A stretch of 64,000 nucleotides of DNA. Origin: CAWDYA01 sp963806495. Its GTDB lineage: Bacteria > Acidobacteriota > Polarisedimenticolia > JACPZX01 > DASXTC01. The position numbers were made by a program, and so were the translations under genes. The number at the start of each line of letters is the position of its first letter. The stretch's first letter is position 1. Of this stretch, positions 1 through 8,769 are shown one piece after another. The notes beneath the pieces are model-generated. The model was not told where the DNA came from, did no database searches, and saw nothing but the letters and a program-made list of their open reading frames with translations. The stretch spans positions 186,001 through 250,000 of the forward strand of contig CAWDYA010000002.1 of assembly GCA_963806495.1 (NCBI GenBank). The letters run 5' to 3'.

Positions 1-896
1 TCTTCCGGGAACGTGGCCACACCGAGGCTTGCGGTGACGCGCGCAGGCTGCGGATCGGAAGGTGCGGAAAGCGTCTCGCCGGCCCGATCGATCATCGTCT
101 CGACCAGAGTCCGGGCGCGCGAGGCCACCTTGAGCGCCGCCTCCACACCCGTCTCGGGGAGCAGCAGGGCGAACTCCTCGCCGCCGTACCGGGCGGCGAG
201 ATCCACCTCGCGGACCATGGAGCGCAGGTCGCGCGCGATCTGCTGCAGAAGCCGATCACCCCAGTGGTGCCCGTAGCTCTCGTTGAGCGAGCGGAAACGA
301 TCGATGTCGAGGAGGACGAGCGAGAGCGGCGAGCCGTAACGCTCGGCGCGCCGGAACTCGCGGGTGAGGACTTCATGGAACACGCTGTGGTTCGGCAGGC
401 CGGTGAGGCGGTCGACCGTCTCCAGCCCGGCACACCTCCTGGACAGATCGTCGATAGCGGCCGACATCCTCCGGATGGCCGCCAGACGTCTCAGCCGGGC
501 GAGGATCTCCCGATCGGGGACGTCGGAGTCGACCCAGTCCCAGACACCGGACGTCGGCGAGTGCAAGGCGTCGGCACGCTCGCGCGGGCTCACTCCCTCG
601 GCGATCACCAGCACCGGCGGCCCCGAAAGGCCGTGGTCGAGGGACGCTGCGACCGGCAGCGTGGCGGTATCGCGCTCGAGCAGGGCCCGCACCGGCTGCC
701 AGCTCCCCCCGATCTCGATCGCCACGATCGCGTCGTGCTCGGAGAATGCGGCCCCGCGGAGGGACTCGGAGGAACCGAGGGCGGTGGAGCATTCGAAGCC
801 CATCGCCTCGAGCCGGCGGGCCGCAAGGGACAGACGGGAAGGATCGGGTCCGATGACGAGAACCCGCAGGGGGCTGCCTGATTCCATGGGGCGCAT
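1..896 (-). CDS. Diguanylate cyclase with degenerate receiver-like N-terminus (C-terminus cut by window edge)
   Basis: The frame is open from an ATG at 896 (alternative ATG at 887) to the window edge, so the C-terminus is missing. The first ~120 residues look like a receiver-type fold (start RPMESGSPLRVLVIGPDPSR) without an obvious phospho-acceptor set. A GGDEF domain follows with TGLPNHSVFHE, a metal-site region LLDIDRFRSLNESYGHH and the active-site loop ARYGGEEFALLLPE. GGEEF is a functional signature for cyclic-di-GMP synthesis. The RxxD product-inhibition site (REVD) lies exactly five residues before it. It follows argS on the same strand, 83 nt downstream; the role in signalling is inferred from the family. 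Confidence 0.85.
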   Translation of the reverse strand, partial: MRPMESGSPLRVLVIGPDPSRLSLAARRLEAMGFECSTALGSSESLRGAAFSEHDAIVAIEIGGSWQPVRALLERDTATLPVAASLDHGLSGPPVLVIAEGVSPRERADALHSPTSGVWDWVDSDVPDREILARLRRLAAIRRMSAAIDDLSRRCAGLETVDRLTGLPNHSVFHEVLTREFRRAERYGSPLSLVLLDIDRFRSLNESYGHHWGDRLLQQIARDLRSMVREVDLAARYGGEEFALLLPETGVEAALKVASRARTLVETMIDRAGETLSAPSDPQPARVTASLGVATFPE

Positions 897-979
897 GACC
901 TCGCTCGGGCCCGGCCGGAACGGGGGGCCGGACAGGAAGTGACAGTGTTGCGGATGCTCTCCGCCCTGTCAAGCGGGGA

Positions 980-2950
980 CTACATCCGCGGCGGGATATC
1001 GATTCCCATGAGGTCGAGGGCGATCGTCTGGTACTCGATGAACAGCCAGGTCAGGACCGTGCGGGCGGCCTTGAGATTCGGATCGGCCTCGTTCATCACG
1101 GGGAACTGGTGGTAGAAGTGGTTGAACTTCTGCGCGAGCGAGAAGGCATAGTGCGACACTGCGGACGGCTCGAGCGATCGGATCGCCTGGCTCACCTCGG
1201 CGTCGAACCGGGACAAAAGGCTCAACAGCTCCCAGTGGTCGTCTATGGGTCCCGACTCCAGGAACGAGAAGTCCACGCTCGACGCGATCTCCTGGATGCG
1301 TGATGGGTCGAAGCCCTCGCGGGATGTCATCTTGTTGAAGATGTTGCGCGCCCGAACCACGGAGTAGAGCAGGTAAGGGCCCGTCTCCCCCTCGAAGCTG
1401 AGCACCTCGTCGAGGTCGAACGCGATTACCTTGTTGCGGGTGTACTTGATCATGAAATAGCGGAGCGCGCCGATGGCCACCTTGCTCGCGATCTCATCGG
1501 TGTCGACTCCGGGTTCGGGGCCACGCTTGCTCACTTCGCGACGGGCCGCCTCGATCAGCGCGTCGATCAGGTCATCGGCCTTCACGCCGTAGCCGCGTCT
1601 GCCCGACATCTCGATGTGGGAGCGCCCTTCCTCCTCGGCCGAGACAGGCAGGCCGAGCGCCTTCGCGCAGGCGGGCGAGAGGGCCACCATTTCGTAGTCG
1701 AAGTGGTGCGAGCGGGCCGCGGCTTCCTCGTGCCCGAGCGCCCGAAGCCCCTGCTGGACCACCCGCTGCAGATAGGATTGGCGGACATCGATCACGTTGT
1801 AGACGCGTTCCGCGCCGCCGAACGCCGGGTGATTCTCGACGCCACCCTCGATGCACGTGGTCCACGGTCCACCGTCCTCGAAGGGGCGGTACTGGAAGTC
1901 GGAGCCGAGCAGGCCGAACTTCCAGAGCTGATATGCGATGTCCTTGCCCACATAGGTCACGGTCCCGTTGGAGCGTACGATGATCTTCGCCTCCTCCGGT
2001 GCGCCTTCGCCCTGCGAGGGCAGCTCCATGACCCAGCATCCCTCGCGGTCTCCTTCTCCGACGAGGTGGATGGCGCCCGACGACTTGAGCAGCTCGAAGG
2101 CGCGGGCCCAGAACCGGAGCCCGATGATGTGGCTCTCCCAGGGCAGCAGATCGTACGTGACGCCGAGACGCGCCATGGTGCGAAGGTGGCAGCGGACGAT
2201 CCGGAGCGCCAGATAGCGTCCCAGCTCGGCCTCCGTTCCCTCGCCATCCTCCATGATCCTGAGCGTCGAGGCGCGCTGCGCGAGCCGCTCCCTGTCCTGT
2301 TCGTAGTACTCGGTGACCTCGGAGTAGAGATCCCAGCAGTAGTAGTCGAACCGGATGTCATCGGGATCGGAGGCGGCGGCCGTGACGGCCCGCTCGATCC
2401 CCTCGGGCGTGGTGAGCCTCCGCAGATGAATGAACCCGACCACGAGGTCGGCCACCTGCACGCCCGTGTCGTCTATGTAGTTCTGCACCTCGACCCGGTG
2501 ACCGGCGCGTCGCAGGAGCCTCACAAGCGTGTCGCCGAGCACCGCGTTGCGCAGGTGGCCGATGTGGGCCGCCTTGTTCGGATTGATGTTGGTGTGCTCG
2601 ACGATCACCTTCTCGCCATCTTCTCCCGCGCCGCGAGGCGCGCGCAGATCCTGAAGGAGCGCTCCGGGGAGGCTCGCGCGATCGTAGAAGACGTTGATGT
2701 ACCCTCCGCCGGCGATCTCGAAACGCGCCACACCGCCGACCCGGGGCATCTGGTCGATGATCTCGGCGGCGATCTGGCGCGGGTTGCGCTTGAGCCTGCG
2801 GGCGAGGTCGAATGCGATCGGGCAGGCGAGATCCCCGAGCTCGAGGCGCGGTGGAAACTCCAGAGCCAGGGCAGGCGGATCGGCTCCGTAGAGCTGCCTT
2901 ATCCTCGCAAGCAGCGCGGCACGAACGGCGGGCTGGGGTGATGTCGGCAT
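980..2950 (-). CDS. argS: Arginyl-tRNA synthetase
   Basis: Class I aminoacyl-tRNA synthetase that charges tRNA-Arg in the cytoplasm (656 aa, slightly longer than the usual 560-600). The HIGH signature is in NPNKAAHIGHLRNAVLGDT. The KMSKS equivalent is the SGRRGYGVKADDL type found in many bacterial ArgRS. The N-terminal add-1 domain and C-terminal DALR anticodon-binding region (RYTRNKVIAFDLDEVLSFEG onward) are present. I chose ATG 2950 (MPTSPQPAVR), because the extension upstream to 3103 would overlap the end of the anti-sigma gene and has no ArgRS character. Confidence 0.97.
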   Translation of the reverse strand: MPTSPQPAVRAALLARIRQLYGADPPALALEFPPRLELGDLACPIAFDLARRLKRNPRQIAAEIIDQMPRVGGVARFEIAGGGYINVFYDRASLPGALLQDLRAPRGAGEDGEKVIVEHTNINPNKAAHIGHLRNAVLGDTLVRLLRRAGHRVEVQNYIDDTGVQVADLVVGFIHLRRLTTPEGIERAVTAAASDPDDIRFDYYCWDLYSEVTEYYEQDRERLAQRASTLRIMEDGEGTEAELGRYLALRIVRCHLRTMARLGVTYDLLPWESHIIGLRFWARAFELLKSSGAIHLVGEGDREGCWVMELPSQGEGAPEEAKIIVRSNGTVTYVGKDIAYQLWKFGLLGSDFQYRPFEDGGPWTTCIEGGVENHPAFGGAERVYNVIDVRQSYLQRVVQQGLRALGHEEAAARSHHFDYEMVALSPACAKALGLPVSAEEEGRSHIEMSGRRGYGVKADDLIDALIEAARREVSKRGPEPGVDTDEIASKVAIGALRYFMIKYTRNKVIAFDLDEVLSFEGETGPYLLYSVVRARNIFNKMTSREGFDPSRIQEIASSVDFSFLESGPIDDHWELLSLLSRFDAEVSQAIRSLEPSAVSHYAFSLAQKFNHFYHQFPVMNEADPNLKAARTVLTWLFIEYQTIALDLMGIDIPPRM

Positions 2951-3002
2951 GATCGGGGGGCGAGTATAGACGAGCCCCGGCTCCCCCGTCAAAAAGGGCC
3001 GC

Positions 3003-4115
3003 TCAGGGCGCCGCGGGCAGGGTGACCTGAATCGCCACGCGTTGCGGATCGTCGGGCATGTGTGGCTGCATCGTGGAGCCGACCAGCAGCGCGGTAATCG
3101 CACGCATCGTGGCCACAGGCACGAGTCGTGCGCCGACCGGATCCGCCGAGACCACGACCCCGGAGTCGTCGATGCCCAGCAGAAAGCTCAATGTCACGGA
3201 CGGCCCGTCGTACCGCACGGCCTCTTTCTGCAGGGAGCCGACGGCATCTGCGGCAGGGGCTGCAGGAGCGTTCCTCACGAGCCGGCGGACCGATGGGTCA
3301 TCCTTCATCGAGTCGCCGGTGCCTGGCGCGGCTGTGGAGGTGCGCTCCGGCCGGAGCGGGCCCAGACCGAGCCCGCCGTCCCGGGTCCTCGTCATCGTCA
3401 TGGTGTAGTAGCCCGGCCCCGAGGGCTTGTCCTGTCTCACGCTGCCGGCGGCGAGCTTCGCCGCGTCGGCGTACGGTGTCTGTCCCTTCTCAGGCTCGCC
3501 GGCGGCATCCCGGCTCTCGGGAGCGACGGGCGGCGCCGAAGGATGGATCGGGGCCGCCCGCTCGCGGGACGGTGCCGACAGCTCCTCCTTCGGTGCCCGC
3601 ACGGGGGATGCCTGCGCAGGTGGGGCGTTGTCCTCGGCTCCGGCCGCCTCTTCCGCCTCCGCCCCCTCCGTGGCCGGCAGCGGGGTCGGCAGGTTCGCCT
3701 CCCCGGTTCGACCGGTCTGGCCGCCCGAAGCGGGTGATGGAATGGATGCTGTGGGCGGGGGAACGCCCGGCGTGATCATCCCGGTTTCCCCGGACCGCCA
3801 GGCGATCACCACGACGGCGAGCAGCATCGCGGCCGAGGCGGTCGAGGCGAGCACCCAGGGCCGCCGGAACCATGTGGAGGCGCCCGGCGCGGCGTCCGCG
3901 GAGCGGGCGCGCCGCATGATGGAGGCGCGCAGATCGGCCGGCATCGTATCACGGGGCAGGTCGCGCATCGCGCGCGACAGCGCCGCAAGCTCGTCGCGCA
4001 CCACGCGGCAGGACGCGCACCCTGCCAGATGCTGCTCGACACGGACGGTGTCGTCCGCGCCCAGCTCACCGTCCAGCAGGGCCCCGATCCGGCCGCGATA
4101 GTCCTCGTGCGTCAT
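3003..4115 (-). CDS. Anti-sigma factor, zinc-finger (zf-HC2) membrane protein
   Basis: 370 aa. Residues 1-45 carry a zf-HC2 / anti-sigma core with HLAGCASCR, the HxxxCxxC zinc motif of ZAS anti-sigma factors. One membrane segment (about residues 92-108, ASTASAAMLLAVVVIAW) separates it from a long Pro/Ala/Glu-rich, probably periplasmic region with no recognised domain. Its start overlaps the stop of the upstream ECF sigma gene by 4 nt (ATGA), the classic sigma/anti-sigma arrangement. It presumably binds and silences that sigma factor until a periplasmic signal arrives; the signal is unknown. Confidence 0.88.
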   Translation of the reverse strand: MTHEDYRGRIGALLDGELGADDTVRVEQHLAGCASCRVVRDELAALSRAMRDLPRDTMPADLRASIMRRARSADAAPGASTWFRRPWVLASTASAAMLLAVVVIAWRSGETGMITPGVPPPTASIPSPASGGQTGRTGEANLPTPLPATEGAEAEEAAGAEDNAPPAQASPVRAPKEELSAPSRERAAPIHPSAPPVAPESRDAAGEPEKGQTPYADAAKLAAGSVRQDKPSGPGYYTMTMTRTRDGGLGLGPLRPERTSTAAPGTGDSMKDDPSVRRLVRNAPAAPAADAVGSLQKEAVRYDGPSVTLSFLLGIDDSGVVVSADPVGARLVPVATMRAITALLVGSTMQPHMPDDPQRVAIQVTLPAAP

Positions 4116-4810
4116 GACTCGACTCCTCGTGGAGACAAATCCGCCAGGGCGGACCGCAGCGCCTCACGCGCCCGGGCGATGCGTGATTTAACGGTCCCCT
4201 CGGCCACGCCCTGCGCGAGGGCGATCTCGGCATAGCTCATCCCTTCGACCTCCCGCATCACGATCGCCGCCCGCTGCTCGGTCGGCAGCCGACCCAGCTC
4301 GGTCTCGAGGCGACGGCGCGTCTCGGCGCCCGCGGCAAGTCGCTCGACACCCGGGGCGGGATCGGCCAGTGTCTCGCCGAGCGGCACCTCACGCTCTCCG
4401 GACGGCGCCCCAATCGGCTCCTCGATCGAGATGGTCCTGCCTCGCTTGAGCCGCCGCCACCATCTCTGCCTGTTCCGGTGGCAGTTGACCACCACCCGGC
4501 ACACCCAGGTCTTCAGCGAGGCCTCACCCCGGAACGATGCGGCCCCCTTGATGATGCGGATGCAGGCGTCCTGGGCGAGGTCGCGGGCTTCCTCACGATC
4601 ACCCGTCAGGCGCACCGAGAGCCGGTAGACCAAATCGCCGTACCGTTCGATCAGGTCCGCGGCGTCGGACGCCTCGTCCTGTCGAACGGTGGCCGATGCC
4701 TCGGGGAAGACCAAGCGGCTGAGCCCTCCTGGGGCGGGGTCTCGCGGCCCCCTGCCCGGTTCTCGAAGCAGGTGACCCCAACCGGACGCGGAAGTTCCCG
4801 TACCGGACAC
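4112..4810 (-). CDS. ECF-family RNA polymerase sigma factor
   Basis: 232 aa, with an N-terminal ~45-residue extension before sigma region 2 (DLIERYGDLVYRLSVRLTGD, then EARDLAQDACIRI). Region 4 contains RLPTEQRAAIVMREVEGMSY, AEIALAQGVAEGTVKSR and the helix-turn-helix. It begins 7 nt after the stop of the exported protein gene at 4817-6721 and overlaps the anti-sigma gene by ATGA, so all three are probably co-transcribed from the promoter at 6763-6791. The true start may lie a few codons downstream, since the first 40 residues are not conserved sigma sequence. Confidence 0.92.
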   Translation of the reverse strand: MSGTGTSASGWGHLLREPGRGPRDPAPGGLSRLVFPEASATVRQDEASDAADLIERYGDLVYRLSVRLTGDREEARDLAQDACIRIIKGAASFRGEASLKTWVCRVVVNCHRNRQRWWRRLKRGRTISIEEPIGAPSGEREVPLGETLADPAPGVERLAAGAETRRRLETELGRLPTEQRAAIVMREVEGMSYAEIALAQGVAEGTVKSRIARAREALRSALADLSPRGVES

Positions 4811-4816
4811 CTCGAG

Positions 4817-6721
4817 CTATCGCGATGACCTGGAGGGGAGGGGAGCGCCCATACGGACGCCCGCCGGGTGAGAGCTCTCGGAGAAGCCTTCGAAGGTGAC
4901 CCCCTCGAGGTAGTAGTAGTACTTGCCGCCCGGCTCGGCCGACCCGTCGACGAAGAGATAGCTCATGGGGCTGGTGGTGGTCCCGGCGCCGGGCACGAGA
5001 TAGCGGTTGATACGGGAGAAGGGCCCGAGCGGGGCCGTGCTCCGGTAGACGTTCCACCCGGCCAGCCGCTCCTCGCTGTCGGTCGACCAGGACAGCACCG
5101 CGCCCCGTCCCGAATCGGACGCTCCGAAGCCCAGCAGGTCGAACGGCACCACGGGGTCGTAGTCGATTGCGAAGGACCAGTCCTCGGGCTTCGCGCCCGC
5201 GCGGGTCGTGAGGTTCTGTACCAGGACGTCGATGGCCGCGAGACGGCTCCAGGGCAGAGCGATCTCGGCGCGGCCCGAGCCGTCGACCTCGAGCGGCACG
5301 AAGCGGACGTCGTCGGGGTCGGACACGCCGTAGACCAGCAGGGCCACGTCCCAGGCTCCCTCGGAGCCTCCGGCGAATCTCACCCTCAAGCCGCCGGAGC
5401 TGCCATCGCCCAGGAGCCGGACCACGGCGGCACCGAGCGGGGCGATCGGGCCGGAGAGCGACGCGCCACGCACCGGGAAGAACTCGTACGAACCGTCACC
5501 CTGCGGTGTAGGCAGCAGTGAGCCGAAACGATAGTGATGACCGTCATCGGCCTGGCCCAGGAAGAGGTTCCAGACATCGAAGACCCGGACCTCCTCGGCC
5601 AGCGATGTCGACAGGCGCCAGGAGAGCACCCGGTCCATCGCATCCAGCGTGTTGTCGCCCGGGATCGCGGCCATCTCCTCCCAGAGTCGGCGCAGCAGGG
5701 CCGGGTCGCCGCCCGTGCTCTGGATCAGATAGTGCGGCCAGAGGAACCCCTCGAGCCCGGGCGCCAGCGTGTCGGTGGCGATACCCTCGGAACGATCCGA
5801 TGGAGCCCCGGCCTCGCGGGCGGCGAGCGCCGCCTCGTCGTGGGCGAGACGCGCCTCCAGCCACAGGGCGCTGCTCTCGTGCCACCAGGGTGCCTCGCGC
5901 GAGGATTCCCTCATCTGCACCATGTGAGCCACCTGGTGCGCCACCTCCGGCCGGGACACGGCGCCCGGGTCGGCGAGCCCGGTGTCGAGGAATATGACGG
6001 CGTCGCTCGCCTCCGCGTCACCGCCGAACGGGGCCGGCAGCGTGAACCCATTGGTCGCCCCGGGCGGGCCGGACGGGCCGCCCAGGCCGGCCAGGTAGAC
6101 ATCCACCGGATGGTTGGCCGCTCCGGTGGCGGCGGGCAGCGGCGCCGGGGGCCAGTCCAGGGTGTGCGTGACATCGGCGAGAACGTCGGTCAGCTCGGAC
6201 GCGATTCTCTCGACGCCGTCCGGCGCCCCATCGAGGTCGAGATCGGTCGGGTCCACCCAATCGACCGACTCGGCCCCGGTCCAGTAATGCAGGAGGAACT
6301 CGCCGTCCGGGCTGGTCAGCGTTCTCTCCGGCGAGGAGGTCCTGCGGCGCGTCACACGGTCCAGCAGGAGGCGGGTCGGCTGGTTCAGCTCGCCGGCGCG
6401 TTGGTGGAGTGCGAGCATGAGCGGTGTCGCGCACCAGTCCAGCCCCGCGGGGCTTCCACCGGTCAGCGCCCCCAGCGCGTCCATGCGCGACATGGCGGGG
6501 GCTCCGGCCCCGGCCCGCGCTGGAAGCTGCGGCGTGGCCCGGGTCCATATGCGGGACATCCCGGACAGCGTCATCGGGTCTTTCCGCGTTCTCTCGATCG
6601 CAGCGGAGGGGTCGGGCGGCGAGGCGTACACGACCGTGAGGCAAGCCGGACCGAGCAGCAGCAGGCGGATCGCCCCGGCCAGAGCGGAATGTCGAGGCCG
6701 GCGGTCGTTCGGCACACTCAT
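4817..6721 (-). CDS. Exported MXAN_6640-like putative metalloprotease with fibronectin III-like tail; catalytic Glu replaced
   Basis: 634 aa. ATG 6721 is chosen because GAGGGGA lies 9 nt upstream and a signal peptide follows (ALAGAIRLLLLGPACLTVVY). Residues ~110-380 resemble MXAN_6640-type putative metalloproteases (PDGEFLLHYWT, then DLDLDGAPDGVERIA, a Ca-binding-like DxDxDG). The expected HExxH reads HQVAHMVQ, so the catalytic glutamate is a glutamine; a downstream WWHESSALWLEA matches the third-ligand region. The C-terminal ~95 residues (VLSWSTDSEERLAGWNVYRS) look like a fibronectin III/FlgD-type Ig domain. Likely a secreted or surface protein, possibly non-catalytic. The preceding promoter is strong. 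Confidence 0.75.
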   Translation of the reverse strand: MSVPNDRRPRHSALAGAIRLLLLGPACLTVVYASPPDPSAAIERTRKDPMTLSGMSRIWTRATPQLPARAGAGAPAMSRMDALGALTGGSPAGLDWCATPLMLALHQRAGELNQPTRLLLDRVTRRRTSSPERTLTSPDGEFLLHYWTGAESVDWVDPTDLDLDGAPDGVERIASELTDVLADVTHTLDWPPAPLPAATGAANHPVDVYLAGLGGPSGPPGATNGFTLPAPFGGDAEASDAVIFLDTGLADPGAVSRPEVAHQVAHMVQMRESSREAPWWHESSALWLEARLAHDEAALAAREAGAPSDRSEGIATDTLAPGLEGFLWPHYLIQSTGGDPALLRRLWEEMAAIPGDNTLDAMDRVLSWRLSTSLAEEVRVFDVWNLFLGQADDGHHYRFGSLLPTPQGDGSYEFFPVRGASLSGPIAPLGAAVVRLLGDGSSGGLRVRFAGGSEGAWDVALLVYGVSDPDDVRFVPLEVDGSGRAEIALPWSRLAAIDVLVQNLTTRAGAKPEDWSFAIDYDPVVPFDLLGFGASDSGRGAVLSWSTDSEERLAGWNVYRSTAPLGPFSRINRYLVPGAGTTTSPMSYLFVDGSAEPGGKYYYYLEGVTFEGFSESSHPAGVRMGAPLPSRSSR

Positions 6722-6762
6722 AGAGGCTGTTCCCCTCAACGGACGGTACGGGAAGTGGAGAA

Positions 6763-6791
6763 ATTATATGCAGGGTTTGCGGGAGCGTCAA
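6763..6791 (-). promoter_or_regulatory. Sigma-70 type promoter for the exported protein / ECF sigma operon
   Basis: On the minus strand TTGACG (6786-6791), a 17-bp spacer and a perfect TATAAT (6763-6768). Transcription would start near 6756, giving a ~35-nt leader to ATG 6721 that includes its Shine-Dalgarno. Confidence 0.85.
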
Positions 6792-6826
6792 GGAGTGATC
6801 AACGCAAATAATTCGAGGGGAAAGAC

Positions 6827-7597
6827 TTATGACTCGCCATCCACCTTGATCAGGATGACGGTGACGTTGTCCTCTCCGCCCTTCTCGTTGGCCCGGGCCA
6901 CGAGCGCGCGTGCCGCCGCGTCGATGTCGTCGTCGTTCTCCATCACGATCGACGAGATCTCCTCGTCCTCGAGCATGCTGTTGAGCCCGTCGGAGCAGAG
7001 GACGAGGTAATCGCCCGTCTCGAGGGGTTGCTCCGCCAGATCCACCACGACGTCCTCCTTGCTGCCGAGCGCCCGGGTCACCACGTTGCGGAACGGGTGG
7101 CGGCTGGCGTCGTTGCGGGTCAGAAAGCCGAGCTTGACCTGCTCGTTGACCCAGGAGTGATCGCTGGTGATCTGGCTGATCTCGCCCTTGTGGATGAGAT
7201 AGGCGCGACTGTCTCCGACATGGCCGACGCATGCCTTCCCCTCGCTCACCATGGCGCCGACGAGAGTCGTGCCCATGCCCTCGAGATCCTTCTTGTGGCT
7301 GATCGTGTCGAGGATGCGCTGGTTGGCGAGACGGATGGCGGTGCGGAGCCGGTTGCCTTCGATCGACATCGACATGTCGTATTCGAACGGCCAGGTGATC
7401 TCGGTGTCGCGCCGCGTGGAGGCGATGAAGTCCGAGATCGCCGTGACGGCCAGGCGCGAAGCGACCTCGCCCGCCGCGTGGCCCCCCATGCCGTCGGCCA
7501 CGACGAACAGGCTGTCCTCCGGGACGACGGCGAAGCTGTCCTCGTTGGCTTCGCGCTTGCGCCCGACGTCGGTGATGCCCTTGTAGACGATCTTCAT
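6827..7597 (-). CDS. PP2C-family Ser/Thr protein phosphatase
   Basis: 256 aa, full-length for the bacterial Stp/PrpC class. Metal-binding motifs are present in order: GRKREANEDSF, VVADGMGGHAAGEVAS, GMGTTLVGAMV, VGHVGDSRAYL, LCSDGLNSML and GGEDNVTVILI. It would remove phosphate from Ser/Thr residues, the natural antagonist of kinases such as the one at 17544-20288. ATG 7597 (MKIVYKG) is preferred over an upstream in-frame start at 7624. It follows the HEAT-like protein at 7657-8769 by 60 nt on the same strand. Confidence 0.93.
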   Translation of the reverse strand: MKIVYKGITDVGRKREANEDSFAVVPEDSLFVVADGMGGHAAGEVASRLAVTAISDFIASTRRDTEITWPFEYDMSMSIEGNRLRTAIRLANQRILDTISHKKDLEGMGTTLVGAMVSEGKACVGHVGDSRAYLIHKGEISQITSDHSWVNEQVKLGFLTRNDASRHPFRNVVTRALGSKEDVVVDLAEQPLETGDYLVLCSDGLNSMLEDEEISSIVMENDDDIDAAARALVARANEKGGEDNVTVILIKVDGES

Positions 7598-7656
7598 CGG
7601 TTTCCCAGTCTCCGCGGGGCACACAGGATACCCCGCCCGCGATGCCCTGTAAAGCT

Positions 7657-8769
7657 TCAGCGGCGCTTGCCCTGGTTCCTTCCGTCGGACACCTTGCGCG
7701 CCTGCCGGCGGATCAACTCGGCCACGTTCTTGTCGCCGGCTACGAGCTTGAGGTCCCGGTTGTTCAGGCGGGCGACCAGGTTCATGGCGATGCCCACGGG
7801 GGTCTTGGGGTTCGTCGCCAGGGCGTGGACGATGACGTAGTTCTTCATCCAGTCACGGCTGCCGGCGATGCACCTGAGCACCTCCTCGGTGACGCCGCGC
7901 ATCTTCGCGATGGTCTCGATCTCGCTGTCCGTGACCTTCGGGCTCTCCAGAACCGCCATCTGGACCAGCTTGCTCGAATCCTTGATGAGGATCGTGCGCT
8001 CCTCGCGGGTTCCCTTCAGCGCGAGCTGGACCTTCTCCGCCGTGTTGAGCCGCAGGATCTTCTGATTGGCGTTCTCGATCAGCGCGGCTTCCGGCTGCTC
8101 CTCCTCGGTGCCCGGCTCGCCGGCGGTCTGCTCCCCGGCCGGAGCGGCCGGTGGCTCGGTGATGCCGGCCGGAGCGGCAGGGGCGACCACGACGGGCTGT
8201 GTGTCCTCGGCCGATGCGGATGCCGCAGCCCCGGATGGAGCAGGTGCGGGCTCGGGCACCTCGAGAAAGTGCTTCCTAATCTCCCCCAGTCGGCTCCGCT
8301 GAAGAGGTGTCAGCGAGGGACTCTTCGCGAGCAGATCGATCAGATCCGGAGTTTCGATCAGTCTGTTCAGGTTGAGCAGCATCAGATCGATCTGAGCCGT
8401 GCTCATGGTGGGCGCGATGTCCCGCAGCGCATCGGCCGGAGTCGCGGGGTTGCCGATGACGGCATCGCGCAGATCGGGAGCGCTCGCGGAGGCACGGGCG
8501 AAGAAATGGAGGACGTCCTCGCCGGCGGACGGGTCGGAGAGCAGAGCCACCGTCTCCTCGACGGGGAGGGCGGCGATCTGCTCCCCGGCGGCCTGGCGCA
8601 CTTCGTCGTCACCGTCCCGTGCGAGCAGCACGAGGACGCGCACCAGGTCGGCGCGCATCAGAGGCAGGACACCGCGCGCCGCCGACAGCTTCAGCGCGCG
8701 TGGTGCGGTGGAGCCGAGCAGCGCCGAGAGGAGCGGGTTGGCCTTTCCGGCCGGCTCAGTTTCCGGCAC
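7657..8769 (-). CDS. Conserved hypothetical alpha-helical (HEAT-like) protein
   Basis: 370 aa, no signal peptide or membrane segment. Residues ~15-175 and ~245-370 are made of short helical repeats of HEAT/DUF2336 flavour (DGDDEVRQAAGEQIAALP, NPKTPVGIAMNLVARL), separated by an Ala/Pro/Glu-rich linker around residues 178-245. Its start overlaps the end of the RodZ-like gene by 14 nt, implying translational coupling, and the PP2C phosphatase follows. I cannot assign a function; a scaffold in a signalling or cell-envelope complex is a guess based only on context. Confidence 0.8.
   Translation of the reverse strand: MPETEPAGKANPLLSALLGSTAPRALKLSAARGVLPLMRADLVRVLVLLARDGDDEVRQAAGEQIAALPVEETVALLSDPSAGEDVLHFFARASASAPDLRDAVIGNPATPADALRDIAPTMSTAQIDLMLLNLNRLIETPDLIDLLAKSPSLTPLQRSRLGEIRKHFLEVPEPAPAPSGAAASASAEDTQPVVVAPAAPAGITEPPAAPAGEQTAGEPGTEEEQPEAALIENANQKILRLNTAEKVQLALKGTREERTILIKDSSKLVQMAVLESPKVTDSEIETIAKMRGVTEEVLRCIAGSRDWMKNYVIVHALATNPKTPVGIAMNLVARLNNRDLKLVAGDKNVAELIRRQARKVSDGRNQGKRR

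Noticed and set aside
1616..2941. Open frame of 441 codons antisense to argS
   Set aside because: Shadow of argS codon usage; no ribosome site and no domain.
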